Of a stretch of DNA of 39,182 bases, positions 17,259 through 24,893 are shown piece after piece; positions within the stretch are counted from its first letter, which is position 1, and each line of letters opens with the position of its first letter. Below the pieces are notes generated by a model, which was given only the letters and a program-made list of their open reading frames with translations, had not been told where the DNA came from and ran no database searches. The stretch lies in the NCBI GenBank assembly GCA_021768185.1, contig JAETNP010000020.1:1-39182 (forward strand), read 5' to 3'. The stretch is from Oscillospiraceae bacterium. Lineage in GTDB: Bacteria; Bacillota; Clostridia; Oscillospirales; Oscillospiraceae. Both the position numbers and the translations under genes were made by a program.

Positions 17259-19439
17259 ATGCGACATGCAAGAAAACTCCTCTCTATTCTGCTGGCTCTG
17301 GCACTGGCAGTCTCCCTGATGCCCGCCGCCCTGGCCGCCGAGGGAGAGGCCCCCGCCGCCGCGGAGGACGAAACCCATATCACCATCCTCGGCACCTCCG
17401 ATCTCCACGGGAGCATCTGGGGCTACAGCTACGAGGACAACAAGGAAACTGACAATAACGGCATGGCTCGCCTCTATACCTACATCCAGCAGGTACGGGA
17501 GGAGAATCCCAACACCTTCCTCATCGACGCCGGCGACGACATCGAGGGGACCATCATGGTCAACCAGATCTACAACAAGACCCCCGACCAGCCCCATCCC
17601 GTTATGGCGGCCATGAACTACATGAAGTTCGACGCCATGACCCTGGGCAACCACGAGTTCAACTACGGCATCCCCAATATGCTCAAAATTATGGGGCAGG
17701 CGGAGTTCCCCGTCCTGGCCGCCAACGTCCTTGACGCCGAGGGCAAACCCGTTACCGGCAGCGGCTGGACCATCATCGAGCGGGGCGGCGTGAAGCTGGC
17801 CGTCATCGGCGTCACCTCCCCCAACGTCCCCACCTGGGACGGCGGCAAGGACGGCATCGAGGACTGCACCTATGAGTCCGTCAGCGACGGCGTGAAGAAG
17901 GCCATCGCCGAGATCGGCGACCAGGCCGACGTCATCATGGTCTCCGCCCATGTGGGCATGGTGGGCGAGTTCGACGAGGAGGGCGGCAATGACGCCGCCG
18001 CGAAGATCCTTGAGGACAATCCCGAGGTGGACGTGCTCCAGGTGGCCCACGTCCATATCACCGTCAACGACAAGCAGGGCGAGGTGCCCATCGCCGGCGT
18101 GCGCAACGCCGCCCGGGAGATCGCCCGCTACGACCTGACCCTGGACAAGGACGGCAACATCACTGACAGCACCGTCACCATCGTTGACATGGCCGATTAC
18201 GAGCCCAGCAAGGAGATCCGGGAGATCCCCCTGGTGGCCGAGGCCCATCAGAAGACCATTGAGCTCATCGCCGGCGGCTCCGGCGAAGACGGCGAGGGCG
18301 GCGCAGCCCTGGGCACTACCACCGCCAAGTTCCAGCCCGAGGACGAGATCAAGGGCATCCCCGAGGGCAAGCTCCGGGATACCGCCGTCATGGACCTCAT
18401 CAACAAGATCCAGCTGGGGGCCTCCGGCGCGGACGTCTCCGCCGCCGCCCTCTTCAAGGACACCAGCGACCTGCCGGAAGGCGATATCAACTACGGCAAT
18501 ATCTTCGACATCTACAAGTTTGACAACACCCTCTACCGGGTGAAGGTCACCGGCGCGGAGCTGAAGGGCTACATGGAGTGGTCCGCCAGCCATTACAACA
18601 CCTGGAAGCCCGGCGACATCAACATCTCCTTCGACCCCGAGGTCCCCGGCTACCTCTACGACATGTTTGAGGGCGTGGACTATGAGATCGACCTGAGCCA
18701 GCCCGCCGGGCAGCGCATCAAGAACGTCATGTTCAAGGGCGAGCCCCTGCAGGACGATCAGGAGCTGACCCTGGCGGTGAACAACTACCGCTACTCCTCC
18801 GGCCTGAAGACTCTGAAGCTGGTGGCCGGCACCAAGGAGTGGGAGTCCTCCGAGCCCATCCGCGATATGATCGTCAACTACTTCGCCGAGCATTCCCCCG
18901 TGGAACCCACTGTCAACAACAACTGGAAGATCGTCGGCGTGGACCTCCAGCTGGACAACCCTGAGAGGGCCGAGATCATCAAGAAGATCAACGCCGGTGA
19001 GATCGAGACCCCCTACGCCAAGAGCTACAACCTGGGCGGCGTCCAGGGCAACCTTGTTTTTGACGGCAACGCCGCCGACGTGACCTCTGTCACCGGCACG
19101 GACGGAAAGACGTACTACCGCCTCCGCGAGGTGGCCGCTCTCGCCGCGGGCACCAAGGGCGCCTTCGACGTGACCTGGAGCCAGGAGACCGGCGTCGCCA
19201 TCGTCAAGGGCACAGACTACACCGCCGAGACAGCCCCTGCCGCGGTTGAGTCTACCGCCGCCGTCACCACCCTTACCGTCACTGTGGATGGCACAGCTAT
19301 GGACATCAGCGTTGTGAACGTGGGCGGCAGCAACTATGTCTCCGCCGCCGGGCTGACCGCCCTGCTGGGCGTCACCACCGCTGAGGCGGACGGCGTCCTG
19401 ACCGTCAGCGTTCCCACCCAGACGGGCGTGGGCGGCTGA
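17259..19439 (+). CDS. Secreted 5'-nucleotidase / 2',3'-cyclic phosphodiesterase family protein
   Basis: A 726-residue exported metallophosphoesterase of the UshA/CpdB family, likely to release phosphate and nucleosides from extracellular nucleotides. Signal peptide: RKLLSILLALALAVSLMPAA, cleavage near ALA-AE. All metal-ligand motifs are visible: SDLHG (Asp48, His50), DAGDD (Asp90, Asp93), GNHEF (Asn131, His132), SAHVG (His231), AHVH (His264, His266). The last differs from the usual GHTH. The substrate-binding 5_nucleotid_C domain spans about 360-560. From about 590 to the end the protein changes to stalk-like repeats (TYYRLREVAALAAGTKG, NYVSAAGLTALLG), probably a wall-interacting region. The ATG at 17259 is chosen for its AGGAGG 8 nt upstream and for starting the signal peptide; the open frame extends upstream but over a terminator. 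It is monocistronic. Confidence 0.93.
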   Translation: MRHARKLLSILLALALAVSLMPAALAAEGEAPAAAEDETHITILGTSDLHGSIWGYSYEDNKETDNNGMARLYTYIQQVREENPNTFLIDAGDDIEGTIMVNQIYNKTPDQPHPVMAAMNYMKFDAMTLGNHEFNYGIPNMLKIMGQAEFPVLAANVLDAEGKPVTGSGWTIIERGGVKLAVIGVTSPNVPTWDGGKDGIEDCTYESVSDGVKKAIAEIGDQADVIMVSAHVGMVGEFDEEGGNDAAAKILEDNPEVDVLQVAHVHITVNDKQGEVPIAGVRNAAREIARYDLTLDKDGNITDSTVTIVDMADYEPSKEIREIPLVAEAHQKTIELIAGGSGEDGEGGAALGTTTAKFQPEDEIKGIPEGKLRDTAVMDLINKIQLGASGADVSAAALFKDTSDLPEGDINYGNIFDIYKFDNTLYRVKVTGAELKGYMEWSASHYNTWKPGDINISFDPEVPGYLYDMFEGVDYEIDLSQPAGQRIKNVMFKGEPLQDDQELTLAVNNYRYSSGLKTLKLVAGTKEWESSEPIRDMIVNYFAEHSPVEPTVNNNWKIVGVDLQLDNPERAEIIKKINAGEIETPYAKSYNLGGVQGNLVFDGNAADVTSVTGTDGKTYYRLREVAALAAGTKGAFDVTWSQETGVAIVKGTDYTAETAPAAVESTAAVTTLTVTVDGTAMDISVVNVGGSNYVSAAGLTALLGVTTAEADGVLTVSVPTQTGVGG

Positions 19440-19462
19440 TCGGGACAACAGCAATAATCAAC

Positions 19463-19493
19463 GGGCCCCCGGTACCAATGGTACCGGGGGCCC
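19463..19493. terminator. Bidirectional terminator between convergent genes
   Basis: A perfect 14-bp GC-rich stem (19463-19476 with 19480-19493, loop AAT) lies between the ends of the 5'-nucleotidase gene and ileS. U tracts are weak on both sides, but the position and stem strength favour a shared terminator. Confidence 0.65.
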
Positions 19494-19515
19494 TGGCTAT
19501 TCTGTTTTGCCGCGC

Positions 19516-22281
19516 TTACAGCGTTACGTCCAGCTTCCGCACCACCGCGGCGCATCGGGCGCAGAGAGTGGGATGCTCCCCGTCCTTCCCCACAGAGGGC
19601 AGGACCTTCCAGCAGCGCTCGCACTTGGCTCCCTGAGCGGGCTCCACCTCGACCTTGATCTCCGGTCCGGTGGACACGCGCACCTGGGAGACGATCAGCA
19701 GGTCCGCCAGCTCGTCCGCGTCCATGAACTTCTGGTTCGCCAACTCCTGGGGAACCGTCAGATCCACCTTGGCCTCCAGGCTCTTGCCTATCTTCTTCTC
19801 GTTCCGGGCGGCCTCCAGGGCGGCGTTGACGGTGTCGCGGACCTTGATGAGCCCGGCCCAGGCGGACATGGCGGCATCGTCCAGCGCATAGTCCGTAAAG
19901 GGCTTGTTCATCTCGTTGAGGACCACGTTCCGGGGGTCGTCGCCGGAGCGGTGGGGCATGGCCTGCCAGATCTCGTCGCAGGTGAAGGCCAGGATGGGGG
20001 CGAAGATCTTGGTCATGGTGTCCAGAATCAGCCACAGGGCGGTCTGGGCGCTGCGGCGGCTGAGGCCGTACTTTTCATCGCAGTACAGCCGGTCCTTGAT
20101 GATGTCCAGATAGAAGCTGGAGAGCTCCACCACGCAGAAGTCGTTGACCGCGTGGCTGACAACGTGGAACTCGTAATTCTGATAGGCCGCCTCGCACCGC
20201 TCGATGAGAGCGTTGAGCTTGGTTACCGCCCAGCGGTCCAGTTCCAGCATTTCCTCCGGCTTCACCAGGCCGTTGGCGTCAAAGCCGTCCAAATTGCCCA
20301 GGCAGTACCGGGCGGTGTTGCGGAACTTGAGATAATTCTGGGAAAGCTGCTTGAAGATGTTGTCCGAGCAGCGCACATCGGCATGGTAATCGGCGCTGCC
20401 GGCCCAGAGGCGAATCATGTCCGCGCCGTACTTCTTGAAGATGTCGGCGGGGTCCACGCCGTTGCCCAGGGACTTGTGCATGGCCTTGCCCTCGCCGTCC
20501 ACGGTCCAGCCGTGGGTGACGCACTCCTGGAAGGGCGCGCCCTGCCCCAGGGCGCCCACGGCGGTGAGCAGGGAGGACTGGAACCACCCGCGGTACTGGT
20601 CCAGGCCCTCCATGTAGACCGTGGCAGGCCAGAAGCCCTGGTCCTTCTTCATGGAGGCGAAGTGGGTGGAGCCGGAGTCGAACCAGCCGTCCAGGGTGTC
20701 CTCCTCCTTGGTGAAGTGAACGCCGCCGCAGTGGGGGCACTTGTACCCGGCGGGCAGAATGTCCGCAGCGTCCTTCTCATACCAGGCGTTGGACCCCTCC
20801 ACCCCGAAGAGCTTGGATACAGCCTCGATGGTAGCGTCGTCGCACACCGGCTTGCCGCAATCCTCACAGTAGAACACGGGAATGGGCAGGCCCCAGCGGC
20901 GCTGGCGGGAGATGCACCAGTCGGCCCGCTCCTGGATCATGGAGATCATCCGGTCCTTGCCCCAGCCAGGAATCCACCGCACGTTCTCCGTAGCGGCCAC
21001 CGCGTCGTCCTTGAAGGCGTCCACGGAGCAGAACCACTGGGGCGTGGCCCGGAAGATGATGGGATGCTTGCACCGCCAGCAGTGGGGGTAGGAGTGTACG
21101 ATGTCCTCGCTGGCAAACAGCGCGCCGCTCTCCTTCATGTCCGCCAGGATGGCGGGATTGGACTCGTCGGTGGTCATACCGGCGTACTTCCCGGCGTAGT
21201 CGGTGTGGCGTCCCCGGTCGTCCACGGGCACCACCATCTCCATGCCGTAGCGCTTGCAGGTCTGGTAGTCGTCCGCGCCGAAGCCGGGGGCGGTGTGGAC
21301 GCAGCCGGTACCGGAATCCATGGTAACGTACTCCGCGTTCACCAGGCGGCTGGTCTTGGGCAGGAAGGGGTGATCCGCCAGCATGTTCTCGAAGAAGCTG
21401 CCGGGATGGGTCTCCACGATCTCATAGCTCTCCACGCCGCCCACCTTCATGACCTTCTCCACCAGGGCCTCGGCCACGATATAGACCTCGCCGTTTTCCG
21501 CCTTCACCAGGGCGTAGCTGTCCCGGGGATGGAGGGCGATGGCCAGGTTGCCGGGCAGGGTCCAGATGGTGGTGGTCCAAATGACGAAGAACAGCTTATC
21601 CTTCTCATAGGCCCCCAGCTTGCCCAGGTCATCGTGCATGGGGAACTTCACATATACGGTGGTAACCGGGTCGTCCTGGTACTCGATCTCGGCCTCCGCC
21701 AGGGCGGTCTCATCGTGGGGGCACCAGTACACCGGCTTGAGGCCCTTGTAGATCACGCCCTTTTTATACATGGCCCCGAAGACTTTGACCTCCTCGGCCT
21801 CGAACCCGGGGTCCATGGTCAGATAGGGGTGATCCCAGTCGCCGATAACGCCCATGCGCTTGAACCCGTCCCGCTGCACGTCCACGTAGTGCTGGGCGAA
21901 CTCATGGCAGGCGGAGCGGAACTCGGGGACGCTCATCTTCTTGCGGTTGAGCTTGTTCTTCTTGATGATGGCGGACTCAATGGGCATCCCGTGGTTGTCC
22001 CAGCCGGGGATATAGGGGGTGTAGTACCCCCGCATGGCGGCGGAGCGCACCATAAAATCCTTGATGGACTTGTTGAGGGCGTGGCCCATATGGAGCGCGC
22101 CGTTGGAGAAGGGGGGCCCGTCGTGGAGGGAATAGCGGGGCTTCCCCTCGTTCTTTTTGAGGAGCTCATGGTAGAGGTCCATTTTCTCCCAATTCTCCAG
22201 CATTCCCGGCTCTCTTGCCGGCAGCCCCGCCCGCATGGGAAACTCTGTTTTCGGCAGGTTGATGGTTTTGTTGTAATCCAT
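19516..22281 (-). CDS. ileS: Isoleucine--tRNA ligase
   Basis: A 921-residue class I aminoacyl-tRNA synthetase that charges tRNA-Ile. HIGH motif is HMGH (64-67), followed by DNHGMPIE. The KMSKS position reads AMHKSLGN near residue 602, a variant in which Met-His replaces Met-Ser and Ala replaces the first Lys. The CP1 editing domain is present in between. There are two cysteine clusters: CEDCGKP ... CPHCGG near 470-510 and the C-terminal zinc ribbon CERCW ... CARC near 895-915. Length is normal for the bacterial type. The ATG at 22281 has AGGAGG upstream (TATAGGAGGACACAGGCAA). The leader contains strong hairpins but no T-box, unlike many ileS genes of this phylum. Confidence 0.98.
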   Translation of the reverse strand: MDYNKTINLPKTEFPMRAGLPAREPGMLENWEKMDLYHELLKKNEGKPRYSLHDGPPFSNGALHMGHALNKSIKDFMVRSAAMRGYYTPYIPGWDNHGMPIESAIIKKNKLNRKKMSVPEFRSACHEFAQHYVDVQRDGFKRMGVIGDWDHPYLTMDPGFEAEEVKVFGAMYKKGVIYKGLKPVYWCPHDETALAEAEIEYQDDPVTTVYVKFPMHDDLGKLGAYEKDKLFFVIWTTTIWTLPGNLAIALHPRDSYALVKAENGEVYIVAEALVEKVMKVGGVESYEIVETHPGSFFENMLADHPFLPKTSRLVNAEYVTMDSGTGCVHTAPGFGADDYQTCKRYGMEMVVPVDDRGRHTDYAGKYAGMTTDESNPAILADMKESGALFASEDIVHSYPHCWRCKHPIIFRATPQWFCSVDAFKDDAVAATENVRWIPGWGKDRMISMIQERADWCISRQRRWGLPIPVFYCEDCGKPVCDDATIEAVSKLFGVEGSNAWYEKDAADILPAGYKCPHCGGVHFTKEEDTLDGWFDSGSTHFASMKKDQGFWPATVYMEGLDQYRGWFQSSLLTAVGALGQGAPFQECVTHGWTVDGEGKAMHKSLGNGVDPADIFKKYGADMIRLWAGSADYHADVRCSDNIFKQLSQNYLKFRNTARYCLGNLDGFDANGLVKPEEMLELDRWAVTKLNALIERCEAAYQNYEFHVVSHAVNDFCVVELSSFYLDIIKDRLYCDEKYGLSRRSAQTALWLILDTMTKIFAPILAFTCDEIWQAMPHRSGDDPRNVVLNEMNKPFTDYALDDAAMSAWAGLIKVRDTVNAALEAARNEKKIGKSLEAKVDLTVPQELANQKFMDADELADLLIVSQVRVSTGPEIKVEVEPAQGAKCERCWKVLPSVGKDGEHPTLCARCAAVVRKLDVTL

Positions 22282-22476
22282 TTGCCTGTGTCCTCCTATA
22301 TGAAAGTTCTTTTTGCATCATCTCATAAAAGCGGAACGCGCCCTCATCCCGCACCCCGTTTCTCAAACGCGAGCCCAGCAGGTGTTGGCGGCTCCGCCGC
22401 CAACTTCGTTCGCCATCAGGGCGAACGAACTGCAGGTCGTGTTTGAAAGCGAAGAAAAAGCCCGTCCGGCGTATGG
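22282..22476 (-). other. Structured ileS leader, not a T-box
   Basis: Between the tRNA terminator and the ileS start are two back-to-back perfect hairpins: 22384-22404 (9-bp stem, loop TCC) and 22405-22429 (10-bp stem, loop ATCAG). They are followed towards ileS by CGTTT-CTC-AAACG and a purine-rich stretch. I searched both strands by eye for the T-box core GGTGGNACCGCG and did not find it. The region could be a different regulatory RNA or an intergenic repeat. No promoter is obvious. Confidence 0.4.
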
Positions 22477-22518
22477 AAAAAGCCCTAAAGGCTTTTTCCA
22501 TCGCCTTTAGGGCTTTTT
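22477..22518 (-). terminator. Terminator of the tRNA-Ser genes
   Basis: A perfect 15-bp stem (22477-22491 with 22504-22518) begins and ends in A5/T5, so it has a U tract in either direction. It starts 6 nt past the encoded CCA of tRNA-Ser(GCT) on the minus strand. Confidence 0.88.
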
Positions 22519-22524
22519 CTGAGC

Positions 22525-22616
22525 TGGCGCGGAAGGAGGGATTTGAACCCTCGCACGTTGTTTGGACGTCTACTCCCTTAGCAGGGGAGCCCCTTCGGCC
22601 ACTTGGGTACTTCCGC
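22525..22616 (-). tRNA. tRNA-Ser (anticodon GCT)
   Basis: A class II tRNA with a long variable arm. The acceptor stem GCGGAAG pairs with CTTCCGC, followed by discriminator G and an encoded CCA (22525-22527 on this strand). The anticodon GCT is at 22580-22582, in a loop closed by CCCT/AGGG. The T arm is GAGGGTTCAAATCCCTC. It reads AGC/AGU serine codons. It follows tRNA-Ser(TGA) by 36 nt in one transcript. Confidence 0.96.
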
Positions 22617-22652
22617 ATGGGTCGAATAAAACAGCAAGTCCGGTTTGAAAAA

Positions 22653-22740
22653 TGGCGGAGAGAGTGGGATTCGAACCCACGGATGCTTGCGCATCGCCGG
22701 TTTTCAAGACCGGTTCCTTAAACCGCTCGGACATCTCTCC
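22653..22740 (-). tRNA. tRNA-Ser (anticodon TGA)
   Basis: A class II tRNA with acceptor stem GGAGAGA/TCTCTCC, discriminator G and encoded CCA. The anticodon TGA is at 22704-22706 within the CCGGTCTTGAAAACCGG stem-loop. The variable arm GATGCGCAAGCATC is a clear hairpin, and the T arm is GTGGGTTCGAATCCCAC. It reads UCA and, by wobble, other UCN codons. It is first in the tRNA-Ser pair, about 25 nt after the -10 box. Confidence 0.96.
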
Positions 22741-22764
22741 CAATCGGTTTCAGGCGCAGTCCTA

Positions 22765-22793
22765 ATAATACCATGGTCTTTTGCGTTTGTCAA
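22765..22793 (-). promoter_or_regulatory. Promoter of the tRNA-Ser pair
   Basis: On the minus strand, TTGACA (22788-22793), a 17-bp spacer and TATTAT (22765-22770) preceded by TGG. A near-consensus stable-RNA promoter. The repeat element begins only about 30 bp upstream of the -35. Confidence 0.85.
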
Positions 22794-22823
22794 CGGTTAT
22801 TTTTATTGATTTTCTCGTTCATT

Positions 22824-23434
22824 GGCGGCGCTGCGCGCCGCCTTGCAGCCGGTTTCTTGTCGATAGCCCGGGGGCTTCTCGCCCCCGGACCCCTCGGGTA
22901 CTTTTGCCGCGCGGCAAAAGTACCCAAAAACGCGCTTAAACCTACGGTTTAAGAATCCCTTCTCAGCCCCGCCTGACCGGCGGGTCCTCGGCGAGGGGTT
23001 TGCGAGGATTCGGTGGAAATGAAGACTTGCGGTGCCACGTGAACGACAGGTCCTTCGGGCATCTAATCTAGTGGTCCGGCAATCGACCAACTCCGGCTGA
23101 CGCCCTTTCAAAGGGGTAGAGCCATCTACGGGGTTTCGGTCTAACGGACGATCCTGCAAATTTGCACCCCGGGGAGTTCGCTAAGTTGAGACGGTAGGGA
23201 CCGCCGATAAGAATGCTAAAATAGAAGCAGGGAGGAACGAAGCGGACGGCAGTAAGTTTAGACAAAACCGACTGTGCCTTGGGCGCAAAACTAATCAATA
23301 AATGAGGGATTCTTAAACCGCCAGGTTTAAGCGCGTTTTTGCCTACTTTTGGCGCGGGCCAAAAGTAGGCGAGGAGTCCGGGGGCGAGAAGCCCCCGGGC
23401 CATCGAATAGAAACAATTCCTTTAAAAGGGATTG
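22824..23434 (-). repeat. Large hairpin repeat element, copy A
   Basis: About 611 bp with inverted ends of roughly 100 bp, each a chain of hairpins: a variable outer hairpin (22824-22842; right counterpart 23414-23434), the sequence GTTTCTTGTCGAT, an 8-bp CCGGGGGC stem (22868-22888), a 13-bp stem around TACTTTT (22896-22925), and CTTAAACC/GGTTTAAG (22935-22953). The same order is mirrored at 23309-23414. The ~350-bp interior is asymmetric and matches copy B (26744-27362) in reverse complement at an estimated 85-90% by eye, without obvious indels across most of it. Overlapping open frames in two registers exist in both copies but carry no start site or recognisable protein. It fills most of the 787-bp gap 22741-23527, together with the tRNA and purA promoters. 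A MITE-like element or large structured RNA is possible; family not recognised. Confidence 0.8.
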
Positions 23435-23460
23435 TTTTTCTTTTTAATATGTGATATGCT
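23432..23460 (+). promoter_or_regulatory. purA promoter, at the edge of repeat copy A
   Basis: TTGTTT (23432-23437), a 17-bp spacer and TATGCT (23455-23460) with an upstream TGA extension. The -35 overlaps the outer hairpin of repeat copy A, so the element seems to supply part of the promoter. Confidence 0.55.
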
Positions 23461-23527
23461 GTCCCCTGGCGCGGAGCGCAAAACCTCCCCGCCGGTATAC
23501 GACAGACGATTTGGGGGACAAAACAAC

Positions 23528-24799
23528 ATGCTAACTGCTATTGTGGGCGTCAACTGGGGCGACGAGGGCAAGGGCCGCATGGTGGACCTGCTCAGCGAGC
23601 GCTGCGACGTGGTGGTCCGCTACCAGGGCGGCAACAACGCCGGCCACACCGTGGTCAACGACAGAGGCCGCTTTATCCTGAACCTGATGCCCTCCGGCAT
23701 CCTCCGGGAGGGCACCGTCAACGTACTGGGCCCCGGCATGGTCATCGACCTGGAGCACCTGTGCGGCGAGGTGGCACGCCTCCGGGAGGGCGGCATCTCC
23801 GTCACGCCGGAAAATCTGAAGATCAGCGACAAGGCTACCATCTGTATGCCTTACCACAAGCTGCTGGATGAGCTGGAGGAGGACCGCCTGGCGGGCAAGA
23901 AGTTCGGCTCCACCCGCCGGGGCATCGCCCCTGTTTACGCGGACAAATATATGAAGAAGACCCTGCGCATGGGTGACCTCCTGGACCTGGATGCCCACGC
24001 GGAGCATCTGGCCGACATTGTGGAGTGGAAAAATCTGACGGTGGAGCGGGGCTACGGCCACGCCCCCATTCAGGCGGAGGACATGATGGCCTGGCTGCGG
24101 GAGTTCGGCCTGCCCTGGCGGGAGTATATCTGCGACACCACCCTCTACCTGAATGCGGCCATCGACGGAGGAAAGGACGTGCTCTTCGAGGCCCAGCTGG
24201 GAGCCCTCCGGGACATCGACTTCGGCATCTTCCCCTACACCTCCAGTTCCTCCTCCATTGCGGCCTACGCCCCCGTGGGCGCGGGCATCCCCGGCCATCA
24301 TCTGGACCGCTCCATCGGCATCATGAAGGCCTACTCCAGCTGTGTGGGCGAGGGGCCCTTCACCTGCGAGTTCTTCGGCGACGAGGCCCACGCCCTCCGG
24401 GAGGCCGGCGGCGAGTACGGCGCGGCTACGGGCCGCCCCCGCCGTGTGGGCGGCTTCGACGTGGTGGCCAGCCGCTACGGCGTGATGGTGCAGGGCGCTA
24501 CCGAGATCGCCCTGACCAAGCTGGACGTGCTCTCCGGCATGGAAAAGGTGCCTGTGTGCGTGGCCTATGAGATCGACGGCGAGCGGGTGGAGGACTTCCC
24601 CACCGGGGCCCGTCTGGACCGTGCAAAGCCCATTTACGAGTATCTCCCCGGCTTCGGCGACGTGTCCAAGTGCCGGAAGAAAGAGGACCTGCCCCAGACG
24701 GCGCTGGATTATATCGCTTACCTGGAGAAGGCGGTGAACTGCCCCATCAAGTATGTCTCCGTGGGTGCGGAGCGGGATGCTTATATTGAGATGTTCTAA
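23528..24799 (+). CDS. purA: Adenylosuccinate synthetase
   Basis: This 423-residue enzyme joins IMP and aspartate using GTP, the first committed step to AMP, in the cytoplasm. The N-terminal GVNWGDEGKGR (GTP loop, residues 7-17), YQGGNNAGHTV (IMP-binding His), GSTRRGIAPVYADK (GTTGRGIGPAY-like switch), and TSSSSSIAAYAPVGAGI match the family. C-terminal QGATEIALTKLDVL is also typical. The asparagine in GVNWGDEGKG, where most enzymes have GxQWGDEGKGK, is a common Firmicute variant. The ATG at 23528 is chosen for the conserved MLTAIVGVNWG start; an upstream frame from 23432 crosses the promoter. A G-rich site (TTGGGGGA) lies 10 nt upstream. It is monocistronic with its own terminator. Confidence 0.98.
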   Translation: MLTAIVGVNWGDEGKGRMVDLLSERCDVVVRYQGGNNAGHTVVNDRGRFILNLMPSGILREGTVNVLGPGMVIDLEHLCGEVARLREGGISVTPENLKISDKATICMPYHKLLDELEEDRLAGKKFGSTRRGIAPVYADKYMKKTLRMGDLLDLDAHAEHLADIVEWKNLTVERGYGHAPIQAEDMMAWLREFGLPWREYICDTTLYLNAAIDGGKDVLFEAQLGALRDIDFGIFPYTSSSSSIAAYAPVGAGIPGHHLDRSIGIMKAYSSCVGEGPFTCEFFGDEAHALREAGGEYGAATGRPRRVGGFDVVASRYGVMVQGATEIALTKLDVLSGMEKVPVCVAYEIDGERVEDFPTGARLDRAKPIYEYLPGFGDVSKCRKKEDLPQTALDYIAYLEKAVNCPIKYVSVGAERDAYIEMF

Positions 24800-24811
24800 T
24801 CAGATACGCAG

Positions 24812-24847
24812 AGGAGGCGCCGTCCAGGACGGCGCCTCCTTCTGTTT
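24812..24847 (+). terminator. purA terminator
   Basis: A perfect 14-bp GC-rich stem (24812-24825 with 24827-24840) is followed by TCTGTTTC. It lies between convergent purA and the lipoprotein gene and may serve both. Confidence 0.75.
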
Positions 24848-24893
24848 CGGCGGTGGTACTGTTATGCTTATATAAGGAAAAATCTTCCATTGG

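Noticed and set aside
22282..22476. T-box riboswitch before ileS
   Set aside because: No GGTGGNACCGCG-type core or specifier stem could be found.
22803..23403. Open frames within repeat copy A (minus) and copy B (plus, 26897-27245) with similar peptides such as PVDGSTPLKGRQ and TRLDARRTCRSRGTA
   Set aside because: Two overlapping frames are equally open and similar, as expected from conserved nucleotide sequence without stops; no ribosome site or known domain. Codon-substitution analysis on more copies could overturn this.
23460..23520. TGTCCCC (23460-23466) complementary to GGGGACA (23514-23520), which could hide the purA ribosome site
   Set aside because: With the promoter at 23432-23460 the transcript would begin at about 23467, after the left arm, so it would not be in the RNA.
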